DNA of 64,000 nt, from contig JAGFMI010000020.1 of assembly GCA_021030905.1 (NCBI GenBank), positions 620,001 through 684,000 of the forward strand, given 5' to 3'. Within the stretch, counting starts at the first letter, position 1. Each line of letters starts with the position of its first letter. Origin of the DNA: Pyrenula massariospora. Lineage: Eukaryota; Ascomycota; Eurotiomycetes; Pyrenulales; Pyrenulaceae. Positions 12,563 through 22,318 of the stretch are shown piece after piece. Under the pieces are notes generated by a model. The model saw nothing but the letters and a program-made list of their open reading frames with translations. It was not told the DNA's origin and ran no database searches. Both the position numbers and the translations under genes were made by a program.

Positions 12563-12802
12563 ATCTTGAGGGAGTTGCTGGCTTGCGCCGAAACGCTGCG
12601 TCGGCTGTTGTTGCTGAAACGGTGGGTGCTGCTGCTGTTGTCCGGTTGGAGTTGCAAAGCTGTACTCGGAGCGTTGACCATGCTGAAGTGTCTGCGGCGT
12701 CTGCTGTTGTGTTTGATAGACCAGCTGTGTCTGGGGGTCTTGTGCCCTCGACTGCTCGTGTGCGGCATAGTCGACATCGTAGGCTCGATATGGATCCGCC
12801 AG
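12563..12802 (-). other. Probable N-terminal extension of the second Myb gene, no ATG
   Basis: Reading upstream in frame from the ATG at 12562 there are 80 codons without a stop back to a CTG at 12802, which sits in a good context (A at -3, G at +4). The encoded stretch begins LADPYRAYDVDYAAHEQ and becomes Gln-rich (QTQQQTPQTLQ, PPFQQQQPTQRF), the usual texture of fungal regulator N-termini. No in-frame ATG exists before the upstream TAG near 12830. The ATG at 12818 is in a different frame and I see no plausible intron that would connect it. This is inference from composition and frame. Confidence 0.5.
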
Positions 12803-15800
12803 CGTCGCGGTCGTGCATCGGGCCTGCTAGAGCTTGAAAAGCCCTGGCAAGACCGCCGAGACTTCTGATGGGTAAACAAAGGCTTGAAATTTTAGGATGG
12901 GGGTGGAGGTGTAGGGCGGGAAATGTGCGCAAGAGTTTCGGGTTGGGTGTAAGAAATGTGTTTGACAGTGGTTTCCACCGAATTGAGGAAAGGGCCTTCT
13001 GATTCGACGCAAGTCGAACCGACCAATGCGCCGATCTGGGCTGGTAATAGTACGGAGATATTAAGATATAGCTCCCTTAAGGCTGCTCACTTAAGGTTAT
13101 TGGGGTACAAGCGAAGGATGGGAAAAAGGGAAGATGTATCGCGGGTGTTATAAGTCTTTGCGGTCCAATATTTGCCAACAATAGACACTGGAGAGTAGCA
13201 TGACGAGCGTCATCCGAAGAAATTAGCACTCAGGTCACTGTGTGCACCCTGCAATGGCTTTGAGCTGGGAGGAGCCACCCGAGACGCCTCTTGTCCCTGA
13301 ACGGGTGCGCAAAGCAGCTGAAATGAGAATGCGATTCGGTGACTGCTGGGTCCAGAATTATGCGGTGATCTTAATGCTTAAGTACGCGGCGCCTTACCCT
13401 TCAAGCCAACGAAGCACAAGCCAGAAGGGCAGTCCTTCTCCCCTGATTACGCTGAGATGGCTAAGCGAAGATGGCCAGCGTGACTACTCTGGGTCTGCCT
13501 GCCAGAGTGACATCCTGGGAATTTTCCATCAAGCAGGCGTGGAGTTCCCCGCCTTGACTGGCCGCCGTCCACGTCGTGATCATCCGGCAAAAATCGCCTC
13601 CTGGTGTTCTAGAAAACGGCTGGAAGGATCCTGGAACCAGACCGTGAATGCTGCCCGAACGCTTCATGCGGAGTAGGGCGGCCACCAAGCCGATTCAACT
13701 CGTTCGATGAGGCACTGAGGCTGGAGATGAGATTGGTCGATAAAGGCTGGTTACGCCAGGGTCTGTGGTTTCAGGAGTGCAAGGATGGCCGAGTTAGAGA
13801 GATGAAGAGAACAATGCCAGGTCAGAATAGCCATCGGAGGATGGCAAAATGCAACCTGGCTCCCTTTTGGATCTCACAGACGTTGGCGGTCAAACGAATT
13901 CACATACGCCGACTGGAAGGGTCAACGGGAAGGGGGCTGATGTCCTCGATTGGGGACGGGGCCTCGCACAAGATCGACCAAGCAGGCGAGTAAGACAACT
14001 ACTAGTGATCGTTCATCGCATTGAAATTGGCATCTCTTTTTCGGGATCTCCATTGCTTTAGAGTATGGAATAGTATCCCCGACTTAGTGTAGCGCGCCAG
14101 AAACTTCCCTCGACCTGTCATATCTTCCCGAACTTTATGCCATGTACCTCGAATACCACGACGCTCAGCGCAGTGCCGTTGGATCTGCTGACGATGGTAC
14201 CGAGAAGTGGGTACTGTGCAGCCTTCTTCAAAGCTTCAAGCCACCGCCTGTGGAGGGAGAGACTCGGGGAGGCGTTCGGCGGTGGAGCTCGGAAGATTCT
14301 AGGTCAAGCCCTAGGAAGAGAGAGGCTCGAGGAGAGGATCTCTGGTTCGGCGACATCGGAGAGAGGTATCGCGCCTGCACGGCATAAGATGTCGGTCTTA
14401 GTCTCTAAGAGATTGCCAATGATCAGCACCACTAGCAGATGCCGGGATGTGCTCAACGTAAAAAAGGAGGCAACTGGAGTCGGCCAACGGCTGGTGATTG
14501 GGCTGACCCTCCTCCTTGGATTTTCCCCTTTCAGGGGCGAGATCGACTTTGTCCTCAGCCTTACCTGGGATGATCGACCAGTAGCACGAGTCGCTATTCA
14601 CGGAATACCAGCTTCTGGCAAGAGGGTGGCGAAGGGCCGAAAGGGTCACAATCGATAGAGCCGCCTTTCAACGCTCGCTTGGGGGGAAGAGTCTCGCACA
14701 TCCGCGCGTGGTTGTACTTTTGGACCAAATCTAGCATTGAATTGTCAGGTCGATGCGGCACCCGAGCTCCAGACAGGCGGCGCGCGCTCTCCATTGGCTG
14801 CCAGGGCCGGTCTTGGCACTCGCCGGATATCAACACCTGCGGCATTGACAGAACTCTGTTTACGCGCGCATGGCTCCTCAAGGCATCAGGTTACAGGTTA
14901 CAGGTTACATTCTTTTAAAGGCATTGTGGCGTCCACTTGTCGTCGTCGCATGAATCGGCCATGGTCAACCTCAACAAGTCCGTAAAAGGGGCAGTGCGAA
15001 TGAGATAGGAGTTCAGTGAGAGACCCCTTTTCAACGCGCCGACGAGAACAGTCTCTTTCATGCTTCCAAGCAGCTACCCTGAGAGAGTCCGGAAGAATGT
15101 TCGAATGCTCTAGGTCAATTTCAAGACCTGCCTGGCCCGTCGAATCTTCCTTGGCCAACGCTGCGTCGACACGTGATCCTGACGGCAGACACTTGTTCGA
15201 ACAATGTCGTTCGACAATGTGATGCGAGGTCCTATTTAGATGCCATACCGTGATTTGAGTCCAATAACGTATTCAGTACGTGCAAAGGTGGGTTGTTACT
15301 CTTGATGTCAGGATATGATTCGTGTGCTGTGACTCTGATGCTTAGAAACCCGGACATTGATTCCACGGATCGCGCATCGGACTACGAGAATTTGGCACTG
15401 GGTTGCGCACAATCTCAGCCATACCGTTCTTTCTTCCTACCTTCAACCAATAACGAGAGAAAATTTTCATGGATAAATTCGGTACATTTGGTGAGAAAGC
15501 CTGTTTTTCTTAAGCCGTGGAAAATATGTATTTGCACGCCTTCACCTCCAGCGATGCCTTATCTACGCATCTCGCAACGAGCCATTACTTTTTGCTTGAC
15601 ACGACGGGCACATTCGAGAGAACGCAAATTCGCCCATTCACCTTACTAGAGCTATTGATCATTCAGACAGCTTTACACACCATAGAAACTTCACCGTACA
15701 TCAGCTGGACACTGGATCAATACCTTAATCAGAGACGAAGTTAGAGATTGCTGTTCCGGGAGGGTTCGAAATTTTGCCACCTTTGGAACACAAGACAGTA

Positions 15801-16176
15801 GTAGCTTTCACGCGCAAAGATAGGCAGAAAAGGAGCTGCCGGTACTGTTACTTCCAAGCCGTAAAGCACCAAAAACACACATTCTCTTGGAGAACTGTTT
15901 CTCGTGAAGCACTTTGCTTTTGACAACTTCACACTCGAAAGAGCAACTCTTTCCTTGTCACTCATTACGCTAAAGGTGAAGGTGAACATCAAAGGCCTGA
16001 GGTCCGTGAACGGCGGGGAAAATTATCAAATTCACTAATTACTGGAGACGAGGGAAAAGTGTAACAATTCGAGAAGCAAAAACACGCTGTGCAAGAAAAC
16101 GTCTTCACTAGAACCGTTCACATCTTAATTGGAAAAGAGAGACAGAACAACGCGACTGTGCCACCTTCCAGTCCAG
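12803..16176. other. 3.4-kb gene-free region
   Basis: It contains the divergent promoter of the second Myb gene and a long stretch without recognisable genes. The longest frame (about 14137-14658, plus strand) has no known motif and atypical composition, so I do not call it. A tandem CAGGTTA repeat lies at 14887-14907. The last few hundred bases form the leader of the orphan gene at 16177. Confidence 0.5.
14887..14907 (+). repeat. Three tandem copies of CAGGTTA
   Basis: Three perfect 7-bp units lie head to tail in non-coding DNA. They could be a tandem transcription-factor site or chance; nothing else around it decides. Confidence 0.7.
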
Positions 16177-17196
16177 ATGTCAGCTAATGCAGCGGCAGGA
16201 CATGCGGCCCTTGAGGGGATCATGCCAAGGCAAAGACCATCGTACCCAGCAACTCCTCACCACGATTACCCAGAAGTGATCCGCTTCTTACAACAAAAGA
16301 TCCAAGAAAGGGAGCGGTCGCGTGTTAGTAGCGGGTCATCCTCTACACGCAGCCGCAACACATGGACAGACCCAAAATGGGGTGGCTATGATGGGAAAAC
16401 AGACGATCTTGATGTTGACATCCCCAAAAAGCCATCAATCGACTACGAGAAAGAAATGCCTCGTCTCCAAGAGCGATTTCTCGAGGCGCAAAAACGGCGC
16501 GAAGATTTGGAAGCAGAGAGAAGACTTGTAATATGCCAGAAACTTGATGGCCAGGAATCGACACTCGAACCTGGTCGACGAGACTCTGGTGCAACTTTCG
16601 AGTCGAGCCAAGAACTCTCAACAGCATCCTGTCTTCGTAGGTCTTCGACGGCAACAACAGCACCCTTGCTACAGGGGACCAGGACCCATTTCCCCCAATT
16701 AACAAAACTGACGTCCGTTCCGTCCCATCACGCCGAACTCGAATGCTCGACGATTGATGATCCATCACTGGCATTCACAGGCGATGACCAACCCCTTTCT
16801 TTCCGTGCTTCGGACCACCAAGAATCGTCTTGGCAAGCAGCACGCGCTTATGTCAAGAGATTCCACAAATTCTGGCATACTTCTTGCTCATCACTTGGCG
16901 AGGCGACGATCAATCGTGCTCGCCCCGCTCCCTCCAAAAACCCTCGGCGCAGGATTAGCTGGCCCATTGAGCGTCTTGCAATCATCGAAAACGAGGACAC
17001 GGTACCGGTTTTGGATAAGGGTCATGATGGTATTGACGAGGAGGAATCGGAAAATGAGTTAAACTTTGGGCACAACAAGGAGCAGCCAGCTTCGAAATGG
17101 GCGATCTGCATCTTGAGAAAGTGCAAGCCGGGAAGGTGGCTGACAAGGAAATACGCGAGAGCCCGGATTTGGATCGATGAATTGGGTGGGAAATGA
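16177..17196 (+). CDS. Hypothetical protein, 339 aa, charged coiled-coil segment
   Basis: One open exon encodes 339 residues from the ATG at 16177; the frame continues 16 codons upstream but without an ATG. I do not recognise the family. Residues ~35-60 (YPEVIRFLQQKIQERERSR) and ~95-125 (EKEMPRLQERFLEAQKRRED) are charged and could form short helices or a coiled coil. The middle is Ser/Thr-rich. The end is basic and Trp-containing (WAICILRKCKPGRWL, then YARARIWIDELGGK), a compact tail that looks structured. There is no signal peptide or membrane segment. The 3' end faces the 3' end of ssu72 (636 bp apart). Codon use and length argue for a real gene, but the function is unknown. Confidence 0.65.
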   Translation: MSANAAAGHAALEGIMPRQRPSYPATPHHDYPEVIRFLQQKIQERERSRVSSGSSSTRSRNTWTDPKWGGYDGKTDDLDVDIPKKPSIDYEKEMPRLQERFLEAQKRREDLEAERRLVICQKLDGQESTLEPGRRDSGATFESSQELSTASCLRRSSTATTAPLLQGTRTHFPQLTKLTSVPSHHAELECSTIDDPSLAFTGDDQPLSFRASDHQESSWQAARAYVKRFHKFWHTSCSSLGEATINRARPAPSKNPRRRISWPIERLAIIENEDTVPVLDKGHDGIDEEESENELNFGHNKEQPASKWAICILRKCKPGRWLTRKYARARIWIDELGGK

Positions 17197-17832
17197 TGGT
17201 GATGTCGAGAAAGAAAGATGAATATGGGTACAGTTAAAGACATTTTTATAGCCTTGGAGGAGGTTGTGAAAAGTAAAGTTGACGCTTGGATAAAATATTC
17301 GTCTATAGTTAGACTCTTATGGTAGACTTTCACTTCAGATCATGTTTCCAATCATACCACAAGATTCAATTCTTAACCTCAAGGGCTAACGACCGAGTCA
17401 AGCTTCCTCGCGCAAGGAATAGGTCACGGTACTTTTTCACTTGATAGCCAGAGACTGTATTTTGTAAAATGCGGCGTATCTGATTGCTTCTGCCCTCGGT
17501 TCATCATTTTTGCTTCTTCTGTTTATGGCTTCGATGACCATGATCACTTTGCATCCACCTTCGCTGCGATGCTCGAGTACCTAACGACCTTCCGGCTTCA
17601 TGGCTAATGATGTATTGCCACGTGATACAACGTGCAACCTTTGCAAGTTACGATACAGCCAATAAGCATAGCTAATACCCACAAGACGTGCAATCCCGCG
17701 AAACGGGCTTCACGCTTTTTTGGCAATCGCGTATGTCGATGTCGCTGGTACCAATGAGTTGCACAGGCCTTACGCGTTTTATTGGAGTTGTGATCTCCAA
17801 GGTAGTGCAGACGTATTCCCTCGTCTCATTTC
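17197..17832. other. Convergent 3' region
   Basis: This is 636 bp between two converging genes. It should hold both 3' UTRs and polyadenylation sites. I see no coding capacity and no RNA gene. Confidence 0.5.
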
Positions 17833-18723
17833 TCAAAGCCATGCGAGTGTCCATATTGCGGGCAAACCAGGCCACTTCTCTTGCCACTCTGCAAGGATGT
17901 CTGGAACCCTTTCATCGAAATTTTGCCTAGCCTCCCCGTGTCCGCTGTGCCAACCATTGACGCCGTTTGCCTCGAGCTCTGCACTGGCTGCCAAGTTCAA
18001 CTTGTCCGCCAGTTCGAGGATCGCCTTCCCACCAATGAGCGCTTCTTCATTGTTGTCGCGAATGTCAATGTTGAAGACGTGAACAGGTCTGTTGAGGGGA
18101 GCTCCTCGGTCAAGTAGATTATCCACCACTGCGTCCCAGCATCGTTCTTCACAGGTGATAATGATGTCAACTACCCCTCCCTCGGTGCCTTCAGAGCCTT
18201 TTTCGCCCTTCGATTGGTGGTCAAGTCGCGGCAAACCAACCACCCAGTCCTGGAATCGTTCTGGTCCCCATTTCAACCCTCTATTACGATCCAGCATGTT
18301 CAATACACCATTGTGCTTGTAAAGGCGCTGGTCTTGGTTGAAAAGGTCCTCATACATCTGGTTGTAGGATGTTGAGTTGAAATGGTACACGTTCGGTTGT
18401 GAGATAGAGGGCCCAGGTAAGCGGACGAGGGAGCCAGTGCCGAAAGAAATGACCGGGTATGGAGAAGGTGCTCTTGCGAGCCGAGAATGGGCCTCCATGC
18501 TCCGATTGTTATTCGAGGCACACACGGTACAGAATTTGAGCTTAGACGATATATCTGGGCTGAGCATTGAGGCGTTCTGATCAGTGGAATCGACGACCCC
18601 ATCAACCTGGGTTATGGGCACTGGTTCAAGAGTGGCGGGGGGCGGAGGTGGTGGAGGGGGAGGCTGAGCAACAGCGACTGGCTGCTGAGAAACCAGACGC
18701 GCAAGCCGTGGGTCGGCAGACAT
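17833..18723 (-). CDS. ssu72: Ssu72 RNA polymerase II CTD phosphatase, 296 aa
   Basis: A single exon encodes 296 residues. After a 60-residue N-terminal extension with nine consecutive prolines (21-29), the Ssu72 fold starts at [18 protein letters not shown]. This carries the phosphatase loop C68-x5-R74-S75. Other family hallmarks are [14 protein letters not shown], the YNQMYEDL helix, the late acid segment [16 protein letters not shown], and the C-terminus [10 protein letters not shown]. Ssu72 removes phosphate from Ser5/Ser7 of the polymerase II C-terminal domain within the cleavage and polyadenylation factor, acting in transcription termination. The yeast protein is 206 residues, so the proline-rich extension (plus some internal insertions) is the main difference. 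The next gene upstream (nbp2-like) is divergent. Confidence 0.95.
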   Translation of the reverse strand: MSADPRLARLVSQQPVAVAQPPPPPPPPPATLEPVPITQVDGVVDSTDQNASMLSPDISSKLKFCTVCASNNNRSMEAHSRLARAPSPYPVISFGTGSLVRLPGPSISQPNVYHFNSTSYNQMYEDLFNQDQRLYKHNGVLNMLDRNRGLKWGPERFQDWVVGLPRLDHQSKGEKGSEGTEGGVVDIIITCEERCWDAVVDNLLDRGAPLNRPVHVFNIDIRDNNEEALIGGKAILELADKLNLAASAELEANGVNGWHSGHGEARQNFDERVPDILAEWQEKWPGLPAIWTLAWL

Positions 18724-20066
18724 GACTGGATGAGTAGGAGATCCTCAAGGTAGTTGTACGGTATACCGGGGGTATGAGATTCGTCTCAGAATGCAAAGAC
18801 CGCTGACGCGCCTGGAGCACCAGTAGGCGGATATGTGAGTATCTATAAAGAGAAAGGTCAGTAGAGTGTTCACATGCCAACAAGATTTCTCTAGAGAAAT
18901 GTAGCAACGGTGTATCAGACGACCAAGCGTGAATATTCTATTTGCATCCTCATGGTAAGGTAGGACAGCTCCAATAAGTTTGTTCATCACAAAAGAAATG
19001 GCGTGGATTAGACCAAAGGGACGTAGAGACTCACCGATACTGCTACAAGCTTTCTCTCCTGCCCATCCTCTCCATCTCGGTCGCGACAGCGAGCATATCC
19101 CCGCCTCTCGCTGCGTGGAATGCACCACTGGTGTTTGGGTGTTGTGCGGGCGGCCGCCAGAGCCAAGGCTGGAGTTTGCGACGGGACGCAGGATAATCCG
19201 CTCCGACGTCCAGAAAGGTTTAGCGGGAACGGCGGCGGAAATCTGAAACACGCCATCGCTCATCAGGCCAGATCCCGCTCGACACCAGAAGCCGGCGAGA
19301 AACAAAAAATCCAAACCCTCTCGGCGATCCCCATCCCAGCCCTTTTATGCCCCCAGAGCAGAAAGCGCCTCCATGGTGGTGCTCCTCTTCCGTCAGCCTC
19401 GTGCGCGGATCGTCCAGCCTCGACAAGCGTTGGAGAGCAATGATATCTGAGAGCTTCATGCTACACTTTGTTCTCACACCTCATAGTTGCGGTCTGCAGC
19501 AGCGGCTGAAGCTCGCCCGAGCGTCCGAGGTCCCCCCGAATCATCTGTGGACGAGCCCTGCTAAATTTAGCTCTGGAGTCTCCTCCTAGGCCGGGGGATC
19601 CTCTGAAGGTGGCCCGCCCTGCTATTATTCACCCACCCTACAATAATTTTGTCCTGCGCTCTGATCGTTGCGATTACTTCCTGACTGGGTCCTCTGCACA
19701 GCCTTCAACAAACCTCGCTTGTTTGCGCTTGACTACCCTGCCTTACCCGACCGAGGGACGATCCGGACCCAGATTTGACGCCAGCCGCCTCGAGTACCAC
19801 CTTACTCTAGCCGCCTTCACTCGACGGGTGAGCGCCTAATCTTACAGCTGTTTGTTGCTGTCGACACAAAGACTGGCGACCGACACTCGGCGCCATTGGA
19901 TCTCCCATTCTGTCTGCGCGCGAAAACTTTATACGCGGTACACCTGATTAATTGACGAACGGCGGTGTTGACTCGCATGTGTGGGTAGCGCGGCGCTTGG
20001 TTGCGATTTGGACCAAAGAGAAGGACAATAACGCCCTGTTTTGCAAATAGGTTCAACATCATCACA
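18724..20066. promoter_or_regulatory. Divergent promoter region of ssu72 and the SH3 gene
   Basis: These 1.3 kb separate two head-to-head genes and must contain both promoters and leaders. A minus-strand ATG frame at 19459-19220 (79 codons) and a larger overlapping frame at 18745-19314 have no known motifs, so I do not call them. The leader of the SH3 gene just before 20067 is pyrimidine-mixed without clear sites. Confidence 0.5.
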
Positions 20067-21509
20067 ATGCCTACCAAGCTCTCGTCACCTCCGACTTCTT
20101 CGCCTTCGTCGACATCTTCTCCGCCTTCTAATGCCAACCTTTCCTCCTTACCGCCTATCTCGACGAATCTTACTCCGAATCGGCGAACGACATCGCAGCG
20201 ACCGCCGTCCTTTGCCAAGAGCAGAATGTCGCAATACTCGAACGCATCACGGCCTTCACAATCCCATTCACGGCCTGCCTCTTACGCCTTCCCCATTTTT
20301 CATTCCAGTCTCGCGTATGCTCTCGTTAGGGACTTTGCGTATCCCGTCAATCATCCTTTCCACTATGGCCCACCCCCTCACAACTCAGGTCTCTCCACGC
20401 CAGCCAGCGAATCGCGAAGACTATCTGACCCAGCGTTAGCCTCATGGGACGAGTCAAGAGGACAGTGGTCAGCTACACCACCATGGTTTGACGAGGTCTC
20501 CCATCGTGGTGGTCCTGGCTCCTTTTCGCGTGAAAAACTACCAGCCATGACTTTTTCAGATGACCATGGCCCACCCTACAGCGAAGATGAAGATCTTCAT
20601 TCTCCAGTTGTCACAACCTCCCGACACAGGAAACACAAATCGAGCGCATCTGGGCATGAAAGAGGTCGCTCTCCAGGAGACCGCGGTGTATTCGTTGCGT
20701 TAAACGGAGACGGCAGCGAGACTTACTACGTAAACGAAGGTTCCTATGACGATGGTGCTAATGGCCCTGGTGGTGAACTCGTAACGTACCCCCCAGACCA
20801 AGCTCGTCACTCGCATCTCCTTTCCCCACACTTTACCAACCAACCTCAATCATCTTCAGCAATGTCCCCGACCAATCACCCGCCTACAGTGCGGCGATCC
20901 TACAATTCCGAGGAGGACGCTTACTCAGAAGATGACGATGACGAAGAATCCTCCGCACGCTACAGCCGCAATTACTCCTTCACAATCGCCTCACCTGACG
21001 AGGAAATGCACGGCAAGGCTATCGCTCTCTTTGATTTCACACGCGAGCATGAGAATGAGCTCCCCCTCAAAGAAGGGCAGGTCATACTCGTCTCATACCG
21101 GCACGGCCAGGGATGGCTTGTGGCTGAGGACCCAAAGACAGGGGAATCCGGCCTTGTGCCCGAGGAATTTGTGAGACTGTTCCGGGACATTGAAGGCGGG
21201 TGGGGCGGCCTGCAGAGCGCCCAGCCTGTCGATACCTCTGCGGCAGAGAGCGACCAAACGAATAGTCCCGGCGCCGACGGCGTAGACACACCTACATTGC
21301 AGCACCGGCAAGGCGGTGGCTCGCATCTGAATGATGGCGGGGGCGTGAGTCTGGGGCGGCACTCGTCGAATCCAAGTAATGGGAGTCAGATGGCGGAGTC
21401 GGGAAGTGGGAAGGAGAAGCATCCGCCTGTGCAGAGCAGCTTCAGTACGAGCCGGACGGATTTCGAGGTGAAGGATAAGAAGGAGAGAGAAAAGGAGAAC
21501 GCGCGGTGA
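20067..21509 (+). CDS. nbp2: SH3-domain adaptor, Nbp2/Skb5-like, 480 aa
   Basis: One exon of 480 residues starts at the ATG at 20067 (MPTKLSSPPTSSPSS). The frame opens 22 codons earlier, but the chosen ATG begins the Ser/Pro-rich segment. A short conserved-looking block (FPIFHSSLAYALVRDFAYPV) lies near residue 77. The SH3 domain spans ~315-375: KAIALFDFTREHENELPLKE, then SYRHGQGWLVAEDP and ESGLVPEEFVRLF. The ALYDF, GWW-like and ALVP equivalents are all present. In yeast Nbp2 such an SH3 recruits the Ptc1 phosphatase to MAP kinase modules, and Skb5 binds a PAK kinase; a similar adaptor role in cell-wall stress signalling is inferred here. The C-terminus is lysine/glutamate-rich and probably disordered. 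Confidence 0.85.
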   Translation: MPTKLSSPPTSSPSSTSSPPSNANLSSLPPISTNLTPNRRTTSQRPPSFAKSRMSQYSNASRPSQSHSRPASYAFPIFHSSLAYALVRDFAYPVNHPFHYGPPPHNSGLSTPASESRRLSDPALASWDESRGQWSATPPWFDEVSHRGGPGSFSREKLPAMTFSDDHGPPYSEDEDLHSPVVTTSRHRKHKSSASGHERGRSPGDRGVFVALNGDGSETYYVNEGSYDDGANGPGGELVTYPPDQARHSHLLSPHFTNQPQSSSAMSPTNHPPTVRRSYNSEEDAYSEDDDDEESSARYSRNYSFTIASPDEEMHGKAIALFDFTREHENELPLKEGQVILVSYRHGQGWLVAEDPKTGESGLVPEEFVRLFRDIEGGWGGLQSAQPVDTSAAESDQTNSPGADGVDTPTLQHRQGGGSHLNDGGGVSLGRHSSNPSNGSQMAESGSGKEKHPPVQSSFSTSRTDFEVKDKKEREKENAR

Positions 21510-22318
21510 CATTCGCGCGAATCGATTGGCATACAATATCTGGCTCGAATTGTACAAATTGGAGGCACAGCGATATTTATATCAACAACCGCATGGATAG
21601 CATTTCAGCGCGAATTGATGGGTCTAAAAGGACTTGGGTTGGGTTAGGTTGGGCCGGGTTGGATTGGATAGGATGGCAGGACGCAGAAGAGGTGGGTTGG
21701 AAAAAGGACGGTATGGACATGGTCCGGTAATCGCTGGCAGCATCCTGCATTATGTCGGCTCGCACTTGAAAGCGTGATTTCGAAAAAGCGAAGGCGTCTT
21801 CTCTGCTATTGAGTATCCTGGCCGCAGAGCATTTTTTCTCGACTTTGCCTCTTTCGAGGCTGAAAGTCCCTATGCCTTCAAAGGAGGCAGGGTTGTTCTT
21901 GGATAGAGTGGAAGACTATTGACTGAGTACCAATAAGCCTATTGGACGCCTATTGGATACTAGGCATTTTCTAGTGGTATATTAATGACATTGGAGAGTT
22001 ATTTTGGTGATGAAGTGATTTTCATTATGTGAATATTTCTTGTGAACGGTGCTACGTTCTACTCAAAGCGAGGACCAGAGGTTTGTACTATTTGTGGATT
22101 ATGGCGAGGATCCTCCGTCGCAGCTTTTAGATAAAGCCACCAGAGATATGTGTTCACAGATTTCCCTCTTCTGTAAGACATCTCCATCTGGAAGGGTGCA
22201 AAGCCAATGTTACCCAATACATTTTTTGACCCATGTATGACGCAGATATGATTGGCTTGCGCAAAATGTTACACAGGTGGCCAAGCACGACTTGCATACC
22301 TAATCACAGTCTGTTTTT
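21510..22318. other. Convergent 3' region with G/T-rich repeat
   Basis: This is 809 bp between the 3' ends of the SH3 and epsin genes. It carries the degenerate GGGTTGGGTTAGG-like tract at 21634-21677. Otherwise I see only AT-rich UTR-like sequence and no gene. Confidence 0.5.
21634..21677 (+). repeat. Degenerate GGTTRGG tract
   Basis: About 44 bp of imperfect GGGTT/GGATT/GGTTAGG units lie in the 3' UTR region of the SH3 gene. One TTAGG-type unit resembles the telomere repeat, but the array is short and irregular. On the transcript it would be G-rich and could fold as a G-quadruplex. Confidence 0.6.

Noticed and set aside
12187-12932. Long open frames in the two other minus-strand frames over the Myb N-terminus
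   Set aside because: They arise from the CAG-rich composition, which leaves all three frames open. Only the Gln-rich frame continues into the SANT repeats.
14137-14658. 173-codon plus-strand frame
   Set aside because: No ortholog-like motif, low-complexity composition and no supporting context.
18745-19459. Minus-strand frames of 79-189 codons between ssu72 and the SH3 gene
   Set aside because: Overlapping frames without known motifs in a divergent promoter; one might be a small gene but I cannot support it.
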